DNA of 64,000 nt from Chloroflexota bacterium. GTDB lineage: Bacteria; Chloroflexota; Anaerolineae; Anaerolineales; Villigracilaceae. The DNA is taken from contig JAEWVF010000051.1 in the NCBI GenBank assembly GCA_023459215.1, positions 1-64,000 on the forward strand, read 5' to 3'. A model generated the notes under the pieces. The model had not been told where the DNA came from, searched no databases, and saw only the letters and a program-made list of their open reading frames with translations. Position numbers and translations under genes: made by a program. Below, piece after piece: positions 49,336 to 59,102 of this stretch (its first letter is position 1; the number at the start of each line of letters is the position of its first letter).

Positions 49336-51798
49336 TTATGGTACGCCCCAAAGCGTGATAATGGAGTTGGACTGGTAATGGCGTCCGAAGCGGGTGCCAA
49401 TCAGAGTGCCATCGGGAGAGAAGGCTACCTGGTAAACATAGCTCAATTCGGCGTCACGGTGCGGCGGGTAGATACGGAAGGCCGGATTAACGTAACTCTG
49501 GATGAGTTTTCCAGTCGCCCAATCCCACAGTTCGAGTTTGTTCTGGTAAGCCACCGCCAGCAGGCGATCATCAGGCGAAAGCGCCAGGTCGATGTTAGCA
49601 TCCTTGAACGGATCGTGAAATTCCTGTTTCAATTCCCATGTAGCTGTGTCGAAGATCCCGATGCGGCAGTTTTCGGTGACCGTGATTGTTTGAGCGCTGT
49701 TAGCGGTGATGGCAAAGGGCAAACCAATGTTACAGCCGGATTTGCGGAAGTCTTGTTTCAGGTCGAAAAACTTGAGCTGCCGCCCGGTTTGAACCTCGAA
49801 AACGCGCAGCGTGGCATCGGTATGGATGCTGATCGAGTAATCGCGGGTGTATTTTTCATAACTCAATAGGATTTTGCTCCCATCGGGGCTGAACTCAAAA
49901 TCATGAATTGCGCCGGGTGTGACCGGCAGGGGGATGGTGCGCAGTTCTTTGCCGGTGGCGGCATCCCAAATGACCAGTTTTTTCTCGAACACCCCGGCGG
50001 CCAGGCGATCATCGGGGCTGAATACCATTTCCAAGACATCGCCGGGCGTCAGGGTTTGGATGACATCTTCGGATGCGACCTGTTGCTGGGCTTCACTGTT
50101 CTCGCGCATCCTAAAAAATTGCAGTGTGCCTTGGCCGATATCGCGCAAGCCTGTCTGGCGGTCATGCGAAACAGCCCACTGGCTCCAACGCGGGTTCATA
50201 AAGGCGGCCAGGAAATCATCGAAGGGATAAGTTTTTTCTTGTGCCCAGGCAGGAGCCAGGTTTTGCGGCGCGGCATCAGCAAGCACAAATGGCAGCCGAG
50301 CGGATTGGAGCAGGCTATGGGTTATGTAGTCAAGCCGGTAAATATTCCCGAGGGTATCCCAAACGAGCAAGTCCTCGTTTCCAAGCGCCAGGCCTTCGTC
50401 ATAATGCAGGTCAAGCACCGCAAGCGGCTGGTCGCTGGCGTAATTAAAAAAGGCAGTTTTACCCTGGAAGGTGGCGATGAAGCCGCCGCCATCGGGAAAA
50501 GCAATCGGGTTGTAGTAATCGGGAACGGTGAACAAGGGTTTTCCGCCGTTGTTTAGGTCGAGAACTTCAATGTAACGCGGCTCGCTCAGCGGGCTGGCGG
50601 CGGCACGCGTCCCATCCGCAGAAATCAGGATGCGTTTCTCGAACAGCCAGGTTCCGTATTTCTTCAAGTTGGCAATTTTGCCCTGTTTTTCAATGTTCCA
50701 AATATAATCGTTGGTGACGATATAACCATGTTCAAGTGTAGCGCCGTGATTAAGCGGGTTTTCAGACAAGTGGATGAAATCGCCAGGCAGGGTGAACAGG
50801 GTGTAATCGCTCAGGCGCAGGGCACGATTTTGATCGTAGGCGGTGATGAGAATCCAAGCGCCATCCCGACTGGACTGGTAACTTGCAAAGTAATCGCCCA
50901 TACTGCCTGGAAAGTCATGCGTTTTTTCTCCGCTTGCCAGATCGTAGATGGCGTTACCAGCCTTGGATGTAACCAGGATGGATTTGCCGTCTGGCAAGAA
51001 ATGCACGCCGCGTGGGTTGCTGACTTCGGCCAGGCGCTTCCGATAACCTCCGCTGGTTGAAAAAACGAAAATCTCGTTTCCATCCCCAAGCGCAGCCTGT
51101 TTGCCATCTTGCGAAATTGCCCGCACGTTACCAGAATTTTTTTCGTTCAACGTCGCCCGGCAGTTTGCATCCCAGCGCCACATTTGATTCCAACTGCCAC
51201 TGGTTAAATAAGTGATGGATCCATCGGCATAAAAGTCGATGGGGGCTGGGGAATTGTTGGCCGGCGCAATCGGCTCGGTATTGTAGGTGCAGAGGGTCTT
51301 TCCGCTCTTGACATCCGTTACTTTCAAAGAAAAGTCAAACAATTTGGGGTTGCCCGGCACGAAATGGACGGTGCGGCTCCCATCTGGCGAAACTGCAAGC
51401 CCAAAGATAAGCCCGGTCAACGATTGGTAAGTTTCAGGTTGGAAAGTGGCTCTGTCCAGTACCTGGTAGCCAAAGGAAGTCAGCAGAATGATTTTATCCC
51501 CAGCTTCGGTCAGCAACACTTCGGCAATGCCTTCGCTATCCACGCCGGCAACGGGGATGAGTTGCGATGCATTCTCGGCGCTAATGGGAGCCAGGACCGG
51601 AAGAGGGTCAGTCAGCGAGAGCGGATAGTTCGGTGCTGGTGTGGCAGTTGGAGCCGCTGTTTGGGTCGGCTGGACAGGCTCCAGCGTGGAGGTCGCTGGC
51701 GTGATTTGATGCTGCGATTTGGCTTCGACTGGCTGGGCAGTTGGCGCACAGCCAACTATCAACAATAACAAAATGATTGACAGAACTGTATGACGCAT
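49336..51798 (-). CDS. WD40-repeat lipoprotein, first gene of lipoprotein operon
   Basis: 820 residues, preceded by AAGGAG. Signal peptide with lipobox IVGC, a Thr/Pro-rich linker (~20-60), then propeller blades (AVSPDGSRTVHFV, LSPDDRLLAVAYQNKLELWD, FSPDGTLIGTRFG). Paralogue of 46050-48527. First gene of the minus-strand operon 51798-44357. Function unknown; the domain set suggests surface binding of polymers that the hydrolase then cleaves. Confidence 0.88.
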   Translation of the reverse strand: MRHTVLSIILLLLIVGCAPTAQPVEAKSQHQITPATSTLEPVQPTQTAAPTATPAPNYPLSLTDPLPVLAPISAENASQLIPVAGVDSEGIAEVLLTEAGDKIILLTSFGYQVLDRATFQPETYQSLTGLIFGLAVSPDGSRTVHFVPGNPKLFDFSLKVTDVKSGKTLCTYNTEPIAPANNSPAPIDFYADGSITYLTSGSWNQMWRWDANCRATLNEKNSGNVRAISQDGKQAALGDGNEIFVFSTSGGYRKRLAEVSNPRGVHFLPDGKSILVTSKAGNAIYDLASGEKTHDFPGSMGDYFASYQSSRDGAWILITAYDQNRALRLSDYTLFTLPGDFIHLSENPLNHGATLEHGYIVTNDYIWNIEKQGKIANLKKYGTWLFEKRILISADGTRAAASPLSEPRYIEVLDLNNGGKPLFTVPDYYNPIAFPDGGGFIATFQGKTAFFNYASDQPLAVLDLHYDEGLALGNEDLLVWDTLGNIYRLDYITHSLLQSARLPFVLADAAPQNLAPAWAQEKTYPFDDFLAAFMNPRWSQWAVSHDRQTGLRDIGQGTLQFFRMRENSEAQQQVASEDVIQTLTPGDVLEMVFSPDDRLAAGVFEKKLVIWDAATGKELRTIPLPVTPGAIHDFEFSPDGSKILLSYEKYTRDYSISIHTDATLRVFEVQTGRQLKFFDLKQDFRKSGCNIGLPFAITANSAQTITVTENCRIGIFDTATWELKQEFHDPFKDANIDLALSPDDRLLAVAYQNKLELWDWATGKLIQSYVNPAFRIYPPHRDAELSYVYQVAFSPDGTLIGTRFGRHYQSNSIITLWGVP

Positions 51799-51824
51799 GA
51801 TTTTGCTCCTTGTGCTTGTTTTTT

Positions 51825-51878
51825 ACCGGCAGTCCGCACCCTCAAAAATATATTGAGAGACTGAATTTCATTGCCGGT
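51825..51878. repeat. Nested inverted repeats between two lipoprotein genes
   Basis: ACCGGCA (51825-51831) pairs with TGCCGGT (51872-51878). Inside, CAGTC (51830-51834) pairs with GACTG (51859-51863) and CTCAA (51841-51845) with TTGAG (51853-51857). A structured RNA or terminator of the gene at 51911 is possible. Confidence 0.4.
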
Positions 51879-51910
51879 TTTAGCGATCAGGAAAGGCCGA
51901 TCGGGTTGTT

Positions 51911-53245
51911 TTATTTCCAAAAAACATCTTGTGTGTTCGGATGGAGATTATTCAGGGCGATACAATCGGTCATGAATCGGCGCTGGTTAAACGTGCGTCC
52001 ATCAGAAGGGTTTTTTGAAACCAATCCGCAAGTGGGCGGGATGTTGTAAATGGCAACGGGTTTTATGGCGTCATTAATTATTTGAATCACGTAGATGACC
52101 TCATTTGGGTCTCTCGATACAGAAAACGTACCTTTGTAGGGAACCTGCTTGAATTGAATTCCCAAAAATGCCTGCCCATTTGGTGACCATGCCACTGCCA
52201 GGATGTCGGAATATTCCAAAACTTCCATGGGATCATCCAGTGTATAAATGTGGGTAAAATGTTTTCTTTCAGAAGTTGTGCCGGTTATCAAGAAACGGTC
52301 TTTTTGCGGGGAAAATAATGTTGAGGAAGTCCAATAAGAATACCCTGACGGAATTTTTCCCAGCATGAGCGTATTTTTTTGAACCGCATCAAAATTCCAC
52401 ACTCCTGTTGTAAAAAGAGTTGACAGGTCGTTTATCAAGACGAGATTTTCACCTGATAACATCAACAAAGCATCTTGTTCTGGCAAAATCGCAAGTAGTG
52501 TCATCCCCAAGCGCCTTGATAGAATTGAAATTGGCAGATAGGGTTTCTTTTGACGCGTTTCCAGCGAAAAGAGATCAATGGATGAATTCAATTGGGTTAT
52601 GAGACCACTTGAGTCTGGCAGCCATCCAACAAAAACACCCTTTCCGATGGGGATTTTTTCACCGCTGGTAAAGTTATATACATCAATCTGATTCAATTTA
52701 TCCCCGAAGAAATAATACATGACCATCAGCCATTGCCCATCTGGTGACCAGTCTATCTCTTCAACATATATATTTGAATTGATTGGTGATAGCGCGCGCA
52801 CTTCGCCGTTGGAGATGTCAATCAATTCAAGGCTCTTCGTTTGCGCAACTGGTTCATCCTTTGGGTAGTTTGGGGCTACCAGCAACCAATTTCCATCTGG
52901 AGAAAACTTCACAAGCGGGTACCAACGGCCAACTTCCGGCATGGATAGAAGTTTCACGGGGTCGGCTTTAGCCCCTGGCTGAGCCAGATAAACACCTTGT
53001 TCTTCTGGCTTTTGGGCGTTGGCACCCAGAAAAAAATGAGCGATTTGAGGAATGCTTCCCCCAAATGGAGTGGGACTGGCTGCTGGCGTGGGCATGGGCG
53101 TGGGTGTGGGTGTCGTGGTTGGTGAAGGCCGGGTATCTACTGCCTGGTTGGATAGGGCAGTGTTGGCAGGCGGCCGGTCGTCAACACTGGATGAGCAGGC
53201 AGCCAGGATGACAAGCAAAAATGATAGCGCAAGATACAATCTCAT
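51911..53245 (-). CDS. PD40/propeller-type lipoprotein
   Basis: 444 residues from ATG 53245 (AAGGAG upstream). Lipobox LAAC, a Thr/Pro linker (~25-55), then a TolB-like beta-propeller rather than classical WD40: FSPDGNWLLVAPNY, DWSPDGQWLMVMYY, VAWSPNGQAFLG. Lipid-anchored extracytoplasmic protein of unknown ligand. Divergent from the HTH-TM-LamG gene at 53344, suggesting regulation by or with it. Confidence 0.8.
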   Translation of the reverse strand: MRLYLALSFLLVILAACSSSVDDRPPANTALSNQAVDTRPSPTTTPTPTPMPTPAASPTPFGGSIPQIAHFFLGANAQKPEEQGVYLAQPGAKADPVKLLSMPEVGRWYPLVKFSPDGNWLLVAPNYPKDEPVAQTKSLELIDISNGEVRALSPINSNIYVEEIDWSPDGQWLMVMYYFFGDKLNQIDVYNFTSGEKIPIGKGVFVGWLPDSSGLITQLNSSIDLFSLETRQKKPYLPISILSRRLGMTLLAILPEQDALLMLSGENLVLINDLSTLFTTGVWNFDAVQKNTLMLGKIPSGYSYWTSSTLFSPQKDRFLITGTTSERKHFTHIYTLDDPMEVLEYSDILAVAWSPNGQAFLGIQFKQVPYKGTFSVSRDPNEVIYVIQIINDAIKPVAIYNIPPTCGLVSKNPSDGRTFNQRRFMTDCIALNNLHPNTQDVFWK

Positions 53246-53343
53246 GGGTATCCACTCCTTGTGATGTTTGATGCCAGTCAATGTTAAAATTATCCCATCG
53301 AATTGAACGAATAACTTCCATTCCAGATTTTCGAAAACCCAAA

Positions 53344-54300
53344 ATGGTCGATCTCTCCGTCCTGCTCCGCAGCCATCGCCAAAAAGCCGGCCTGACCCAG
53401 AAACAACTGGCTGAGCGCATTAATTTTTCGCATTCGGTCATCAGCCGCGTCGAGCGATCGCACAGCGGTTACTTACCATCGGATGATTTCATTACCATTT
53501 TCTGCCAGGAACTCGAGCTGGATGAAGCTGAGAAATCAGCATTGAACCAGGCTTTGCAGTCAGCCCGGCGCAAGCCGGAACAAAAATATGTTCCGCGCCC
53601 CGTTAGATTTTCTTTTTCCTGGAAATGGCTGGCCGCCGGGTCTCTGGCCTTGGCGATTTGGTTGGTTGCACTCTACGGGTTTTTCTTCCCACCCCAACCC
53701 GGTTCCGCATCCTATGCCCATTACGCCGAAATCCCCGCTGGCGGGGTTTTGTATGCCAGCGACTTCGAGAATCGCAGCTTCTCCGATTGGAAAAATCTCA
53801 ACAATGGGCGCTGGGAGATTTTTGCGACAGATGAGAACCATGCCCTCGGCGTCCGCGACCAGGACCCGGAGGCCGTTCCCAACGCCTATTTGCTCATCTC
53901 CGATGATTGGGCAGATTATGCCTTGAGTGTGGATGTAATTTTCACATCCGGTGTTTATGAGCAAATCTACCTGGTGGTGCGCAGCGCACGCCAACCCAAT
54001 TGCAGCGGGTATCGGATTGGCGGCAACCGGCTAGGCGTTTCCATCTTTCGCTTCGACGATACCCCGGCTTCCTGTGAAGGCGAAGTGCTGGCAGAGAACA
54101 TCCACTTTCCACTGCTTTCCGGCCAGCACTATGCGATGCGGGTGGAAGTTATGGGGAATCAAATCAGGTATTACATCGATAGCGAATTGGTTCTGAGCGC
54201 CACCGATGCCAAATATCCCAAAGGTGGGCTGGGTTTCCTGGCTTACCAAGTTAAAGAAGCCTATTTTGATAACCTGCAAATCATCAAAATAGGCGAGTGA
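53344..54300 (+). CDS. XRE-type HTH - TM - extracytoplasmic LamG-like protein
   Basis: 318 residues from ATG 53344. N-terminal XRE/Cro HTH (~3-60: LLRSHRQKAGLTQKQLAERINFSHSVISRVERS), a TM helix (~92-112), and a C-terminal jelly-roll domain (~125-318: DFENRSFSDWKN...GSTYRIGG-like turns, LLSGQHYAMRVEVMG). The topology fits a one-component membrane regulator with DNA-binding inside and a sensor outside. Divergently arranged with two propeller lipoprotein genes. No clear ribosome site. DNA target unknown. Confidence 0.8.
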   Translation: MVDLSVLLRSHRQKAGLTQKQLAERINFSHSVISRVERSHSGYLPSDDFITIFCQELELDEAEKSALNQALQSARRKPEQKYVPRPVRFSFSWKWLAAGSLALAIWLVALYGFFFPPQPGSASYAHYAEIPAGGVLYASDFENRSFSDWKNLNNGRWEIFATDENHALGVRDQDPEAVPNAYLLISDDWADYALSVDVIFTSGVYEQIYLVVRSARQPNCSGYRIGGNRLGVSIFRFDDTPASCEGEVLAENIHFPLLSGQHYAMRVEVMGNQIRYYIDSELVLSATDAKYPKGGLGFLAYQVKEAYFDNLQIIKIGE

Positions 54301-54306
54301 AACTGG

Positions 54307-56313
54307 TTACTTAGGTAACGCCCAGGTCCGGATGGTGCCATCCCAGGATGCGGAAGCAATCCAGGTTTGGTCAGGCGCAAAAATTAAACTGGTCACCAGT
54401 TCACTGTGCCCGGTTAATTCTTTGATGGGTTCACATTTTTGTACATCCCAGAGCATCAGGTTATTTCCATAACCGGAAACTAAAAGTTTGCCATCTGGGG
54501 AGAAAGCGGTCGCCCGTTGCTTTGCCAGTTCAGTTCCCTGATTTGCCTGTTGGGCACCATTGCAAACCTGGCTGCCGTCACTGAGCTGCCAAAGGTTAGG
54601 AAAAGTGGGCCAAAATGAACTCGTCGCTATTAATAAACCGTCTGGTGAGATGGATATATGAGTAACCGCAGTCTCGGTCTTGAAAGTTTGTAGTAATTCA
54701 CCGTCTTTTACCTGCCAAACCTGAATCACTCCATCCTGTTGCCCGGTAATGATACGGTTGCCGTCTGGGGAAAAAACCAAACCCTGCATGTTATGGGGAA
54801 ATCCATCTGTATACTGAAAAACTTGCCAAGTTATTATGTTTTTCCAGGTTGCTGTTTCAAAAATCTCAACATAGCCAGACGTTTCTCCGATTGCAGGATA
54901 AGTCAGGGTGCTGACCGCCATGAGTTTCCCATCTGGCGAAAAAACAGCCCGGGGGTGAATACCACCCAGATGAAACAAATGCGCACCGCTACTCTCAATC
55001 ACTTCCAGGTTTCCAAAAGAGGTCATAATCAGGCGCTTCCCATCTGCTGAAGCGCTAACACTTAAAAAACGATCACCATCATAAGGGTAAGTGCGAAATA
55101 TCTCGCCATCTTCGGTTAACCAAAACACATATGGCTGTGTTGAAGCTGCTGGCCGATTGTTTTCAAGCATGGCCAGGGAATCGATCTGTGCGCCAAATGT
55201 TTCTATCGATTGAAGCTCACTGCCGGTGGAAAAATCCAAAATGGAAACGGTTGTGGCGGTTGTCACGGTAGAAACACGGCTTCCATCCTTGGAGATGGAA
55301 ATATTCCGAACCCCTGGCAAACTCGCCCCCAGGGTACGTACCATTTTCCCAGCCAAATCCCAAACGCCGACACCGCTTTTCCACAATCCAGCCAGGACAA
55401 ATTGTCCGTCCGGTGAAAAAGCCAGTGAACTAACGGCTGACTCAGTCTGGATGGAAAACACTTGCTTTCCAGATATGCTGTCCCAGGCTCGAATGGCATC
55501 GTCACCGGCTCCGCCGCCCGAACCTGAGACCACCAGGCTGCCATCAGGAGAGAAAGCCACACTCGAAACCCAATCCAGGTGTTTGTCAAAAACGGCCAGA
55601 ATTTGCCCATCTTTGACCCGCCAAATACGGGCATCGCCCTGATTTCCCCTGGCGCCCCCCGCCAATATGCGCGCCCCATCCGGAGAAAAAGACAGGCTGA
55701 CAACCTGTCCGTACATGGATAGCGTTTGCAACAAGGAACCATCACTTCTACTGTAAAGCCTGATTTTGCCATCCTGCCCACCCGCTGCGACTTGGGAATT
55801 ATCGGGGGAAATCGCCACGCTGGAAATATCAAAAGAGCCATCTCCCAGTGTTTGGACTACCTCGCCGGTTTCAAGTTGCACCACCAGTGCCTGGTTTTCG
55901 TTGACTGTAACGGCCAACTTTTGGTCGCCAGATAGCGCAAAAAGCCGGGGGTGAAAAGTAGTGGGAACCAAAAGATTGTTTGTATCTGTCGCCAGATGAT
56001 AAGTTCGGAATCCAGCGCTGCCCGCAATCACCAGGCTTTCAGAATCCTGCGACCAAACCGTATAATTCACTGTTCCCAGACCAATGACATCACTGGGAAC
56101 CAAAGCATCGGCATTTTTAAGTGTGATTTTGACAGGTGTTGCCGTTGGTGTGGGCAAAGGTGTTTCGGTGGGCGGCCGATCGGTGGCTGTGGGAACTGCT
56201 GTTTGAGTGAGAGTATCTGGCTGGGGTAGTGTAGTGGCAGCCTGTTCTGTGGCAACAGGCCCGCATGCCGAGAGAAGAAACAAAATGACGAATAGCGAAT
56301 AGATTGGTTTCAT
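54307..56313 (-). CDS. WD40-repeat lipoprotein
   Basis: 668 residues from ATG 56313, 9 bases after GGAG; an ATG at 56322 is too close to that site. Lipobox LSAC, Thr/Pro-rich linker (~20-55), then about ten WD40 blades (ISPDNSQVAAGGQDGKIRLYS, FSPDGSLVVSGSGGGAGDDAIRAWD, FAPDQTWIASASWDGTIRTWAL). Convergent with the XRE-TM gene and divergent from the second HTH-TM gene at 56496. Function unknown. Confidence 0.88.
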   Translation of the reverse strand: MKPIYSLFVILFLLSACGPVATEQAATTLPQPDTLTQTAVPTATDRPPTETPLPTPTATPVKITLKNADALVPSDVIGLGTVNYTVWSQDSESLVIAGSAGFRTYHLATDTNNLLVPTTFHPRLFALSGDQKLAVTVNENQALVVQLETGEVVQTLGDGSFDISSVAISPDNSQVAAGGQDGKIRLYSRSDGSLLQTLSMYGQVVSLSFSPDGARILAGGARGNQGDARIWRVKDGQILAVFDKHLDWVSSVAFSPDGSLVVSGSGGGAGDDAIRAWDSISGKQVFSIQTESAVSSLAFSPDGQFVLAGLWKSGVGVWDLAGKMVRTLGASLPGVRNISISKDGSRVSTVTTATTVSILDFSTGSELQSIETFGAQIDSLAMLENNRPAASTQPYVFWLTEDGEIFRTYPYDGDRFLSVSASADGKRLIMTSFGNLEVIESSGAHLFHLGGIHPRAVFSPDGKLMAVSTLTYPAIGETSGYVEIFETATWKNIITWQVFQYTDGFPHNMQGLVFSPDGNRIITGQQDGVIQVWQVKDGELLQTFKTETAVTHISISPDGLLIATSSFWPTFPNLWQLSDGSQVCNGAQQANQGTELAKQRATAFSPDGKLLVSGYGNNLMLWDVQKCEPIKELTGHSELVTSLIFAPDQTWIASASWDGTIRTWALPK

Positions 56314-56495
56314 AAACTTCATCTCCAGCGCCGGGTAAGGATAGCTTCACACAATCATATGCGCCGCAAACATGAGTGTTGCCGCGTTCCTTTGATTGAA
56401 GTAAACTTCCATTGGAATACTGTGAAATCATAAGCTCTGTTTATGCTTTTGCGCCTGAAAAGTAACTGCAAAAACCTGAAATAAGGTTTTCTCTC

Positions 56496-57611
56496 ATGGA
56501 TAAAGAAGTTTCCGAAGCTAACATCAAAGAAATCTCCACCATCTTGCGCAGCCTTCACGAACCTGAAAAGTGGCAGGATTCACGTTGGCTGGCCTCCTAC
56601 CTGGTCAAGAATTACCTGTCCACAGGGAAAATTGCAACGCCATCTGGGGCTTTGAAAGCCGTGCTTGCAAACACTCTGGATGTTTTATCCCAGGAAAATG
56701 CAAACTATGGAGCCATCCTGCGCGGGCGATATTGGGATGGGTTAACCGTTCACCAGATGATCGACAAAGCGCCGCATTATTGGCAGGAACGCAACTTCTA
56801 CATCCTTCAAAGCAAAGCAATCGGGCGTTTCACCGCCCTGCTATTGGAAAAGGAAAAAGCCTGCCAACAGGCTGCCTCACAGCGCAAAGTTTCCGTTTGG
56901 CTCGCAGCTCTGGCGCTTCTGATTGGGACTGCGCTGACGGTCATCTTTTGGGTTTCACCCTCTTTGGCGTCCAAAGAGAATCAACAGATGCCCGCTGTGC
57001 ACTCGAAGATTTCCCCCCAGCCAACTTCTACTGCCGGATTAGTTACTATTTCAGCCCTGCTCGAACCTGCCAGGACAAAAATGGTCTTTGATGAAGATTT
57101 TGAAAATGGTTTTGGGAACGCATTTACAAACAAACTGGGATTTTGGTCTGTGGTTGCGGATGGCAATGAAAACCATGTTTTGGATGTAAACAGCATGGAT
57201 ACAGCCATTGAGTACCCCATCATCGATTTTGGAGACTCGACCTGGCGTGACTTTGTTTTGGAAACACGCATCCGGATTGTGGATTACGCGGTTTCCAACG
57301 AGGCCCCTTTGGCTTCGATTCGTTTTCGCGGCAATTACAAGGTCGCCTTTACACCCCGTTGGAATAGCGTTGACCTGGTTCTTGACCCTCCCTGGCAAAT
57401 TATTTCGGCAAGAACAATTGAACTCCACAAAAACAGGTGGTATTCCCTTCTCATTTACGCAACAGGCCGTGATGTGTATATTTTCCTAGATGAACAACTG
57501 ATAATCCAGGATTCACTGGAGCAGGAATATTCGGGTAAATTTGGTTTTGCCACCTGGCCCGAAGCGCATGTCCAATTTGATGATCTTATTATTCGGCAGA
57601 TAGAAAAATAG
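56496..57611 (+). CDS. HTH-like - TM - extracytoplasmic LamG-like protein
   Basis: 371 residues, preceded by AAGG. The N-terminal ~120 residues are helical with a sigma-region-4/vHTH-like segment (LRGRYWDGLTVHQMIDKAPHYWQERNFYILQSKAIGRFTALL); this HTH reading is tentative. A TM helix (~133-153) and a C-terminal jelly-roll domain (~180-371: DFENGFGNAFTNKLGFWSVVADGN...FDDLIIRQIEK) follow. Same layout as 53344-54300 but with a different DNA-binding-like module. Divergent from the WD40 lipoprotein gene at 54307. Confidence 0.7.
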   Translation: MDKEVSEANIKEISTILRSLHEPEKWQDSRWLASYLVKNYLSTGKIATPSGALKAVLANTLDVLSQENANYGAILRGRYWDGLTVHQMIDKAPHYWQERNFYILQSKAIGRFTALLLEKEKACQQAASQRKVSVWLAALALLIGTALTVIFWVSPSLASKENQQMPAVHSKISPQPTSTAGLVTISALLEPARTKMVFDEDFENGFGNAFTNKLGFWSVVADGNENHVLDVNSMDTAIEYPIIDFGDSTWRDFVLETRIRIVDYAVSNEAPLASIRFRGNYKVAFTPRWNSVDLVLDPPWQIISARTIELHKNRWYSLLIYATGRDVYIFLDEQLIIQDSLEQEYSGKFGFATWPEAHVQFDDLIIRQIEK

Positions 57612-57901
57612 GGAACCGCTAATCTTGAAACCGGCAAACGAATATTGGAAAACAATTTGCTTGCGAGATGTGGTTTGGGTGAATAGATAATTTTCGCAAC
57701 ACTGGTTTCTTTGAAAGTTCACCTACAAGCGGTTGATTAGAGTGGCCTGCTATAAAAGATAACCATCAATCCCATGCAACTCAAATACTCTTGAGAGTAA
57801 TCCTTATGCAAAAAACGGCCCATTTTGGGGTCGTTTTGAAGCGATTATGGCAGGAAATAGATGACGGATAATAACTTGCCTGCCTAATTGGCGTGCCGGG
57901 T
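57612..57901. other. Non-coding stretch with a minus-strand terminator
   Basis: No gene seen in about 290 bases. AAAACGGCCC (57812-57821) pairs with GGGTCGTTTT (57828-57837), followed on the minus strand by T6, which should terminate the gene at 57902. A short dyad TACTCT-TG-AGAGTA lies at 57786-57799. Confidence 0.6.
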
Positions 57902-58387
57902 TTACTCTCTTTTATTCACGACACAGCGCCACCAAGGATCAGTGGGGGATTTGGCTCTGCAAAGGCGAAAGTCAATATAGCTTGCTTCCACCCATTGACC
58001 ATCGATGTTCGAGTTGTCGCTGCTTAGCCGGTACCAATCTCCCTTTTGATTTTGCATATCGAAAAAGTAACCACAGCCCATCGTCAATGGGCTACCCGGA
58101 TTTCCCCAGGGGATATTGTAGGTCGCAGCACCTTTTCTCATCACACAGCCTTCTATCCGAGGAAAGAACATTTGCTGAAGTGCATAGAAGCACAAAGCGC
58201 CAACAGCGATCAAAAACACCGCAGTAGAGGCAAAACGCCTGATCGAATATAAAAATTTCTGCCAGCGCACTTGTTCAAGGGAAAGAGTTCCATCTGGTTC
58301 GAAACTTTTCGCGCGAAAAATCTTTTCGATGATTTTGATCAACAACTCAACCAGGAGCGCAGAAAGAACAGGGATGAGCAATTCCAT
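57902..58387 (-). CDS. Membrane protein with SH3-like domain
   Basis: 161 residues. Two hydrophobic segments (~3-20 and ~55-75) and an extracytoplasmic C-terminal domain with an SH3b-like pattern (CVMRKGAATYNIPWG...YRLSSDNSNIDGQWVEASYI). Bacterial SH3 domains often bind cell wall or proteins. It starts 4 bases after the stop of the preceding gene, so the two form an operon. Function unknown. Confidence 0.65.
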   Translation of the reverse strand: MELLIPVLSALLVELLIKIIEKIFRAKSFEPDGTLSLEQVRWQKFLYSIRRFASTAVFLIAVGALCFYALQQMFFPRIEGCVMRKGAATYNIPWGNPGSPLTMGCGYFFDMQNQKGDWYRLSSDNSNIDGQWVEASYIDFRLCRAKSPTDPWWRCVVNKRE

Positions 58388-58391
58388 AGGG

Positions 58392-58823
58392 TCATTTCTC
58401 GGTGACTCTTACATTCAGGATTTTCCACACATCACCTTCCTTGGCAAGCGTCAGCCAAATGGCTCCTTTTGCCTGGTTTTGATAGGTAACTGAAAACGCA
58501 ACCTCAACCTTCTGCGCAGCCTGGGATGACATGCTGATACCACGCTTGTAGGAATCCACCTGGTCAGGAATACCAAAATATGACTGGATCGCAGCCGGCT
58601 CTCCAACCTGCTCCGCAGTTTCTTGAGCCAGGAGGGCAAATGCGTTCTGGCTATTCCCATCCTTAATTGCTTGCATAAAGGTTTCCGCAGTTTGGTATGC
58701 AGATCGCAGACGGAGGTCACTGATCAGGCTTGGCAAGAAAGTGATTGCCAGGATGAGCAAACAACAGCACAAAATGGTTCCAAGGATCGTGATCAATATG
58801 GTTAGGATGGTTTTTTTATTCAT
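58392..58823 (-). CDS. Small membrane-anchored NTF2-like protein
   Basis: 143 residues, preceded by AAGGA. One N-terminal TM helix (~8-32) with three adjacent Cys, then an extracytoplasmic domain of the NTF2/DUF4864-like type (TAETFMQAIKDGNSQNAFALL... AIWLTLAKEGDVWKILNVRV). Such domains are common in exported proteins of unknown function. First gene of a two-gene operon. Confidence 0.65.
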   Translation of the reverse strand: MNKKTILTILITILGTILCCCLLILAITFLPSLISDLRLRSAYQTAETFMQAIKDGNSQNAFALLAQETAEQVGEPAAIQSYFGIPDQVDSYKRGISMSSQAAQKVEVAFSVTYQNQAKGAIWLTLAKEGDVWKILNVRVTEK

Positions 58824-58877
58824 TTGTTAATCCTTCTTTGATTGGTGTTATGGGGTGGGGGATTCTTGTATGTGGTT

Positions 58878-58894
58878 TATAATGGTTTGACCAT
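58878..58894 (+). promoter_or_regulatory. -10 box with overlapping palindrome upstream of the Arc-type gene
   Basis: TATAAT (58878-58883) overlaps the dyad ATGGT-TTG-ACCAT (58882-58894). The same half-site occurs at the convergent gene's promoter. Possible operator for autoregulation. Confidence 0.5.
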
Positions 58895-58913
58895 CAACTT
58901 ATTGAGCGATACC

Positions 58914-59102
58914 ATGCCAAGACAAAAACTCTATCCAGACAAAGAACGAATGGCGCTTAGTGTTCGCCTGCCTGAGGATCTGTACGATCAGGTGCAGCGA
59001 AGTGCCCAAGAGAATCGGCGCTCGATGAACCAGGAGATTGTGTGGCTGGTTCAGAAGGCGCTGGAAGCTCTTGCGAAAGAGCAGAAGTCAGCAGGGAAAT
59101 AA
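58914..59102 (+). CDS. Arc-type ribbon-helix-helix DNA-binding protein
   Basis: 62 residues from ATG 58914. The RHH fold reads ERMALSVRLPEDLYDQVQRSAQENRRSMNQEIVWLVQKALEAL: a beta strand, turn and two helices, as in Arc/ParD-like repressors. It probably binds DNA as a dimer at the palindrome over its own promoter. No toxin gene follows; its 3' end overlaps a convergent small gene by 146 bases. Confidence 0.8.
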   Translation: MPRQKLYPDKERMALSVRLPEDLYDQVQRSAQENRRSMNQEIVWLVQKALEALAKEQKSAGK

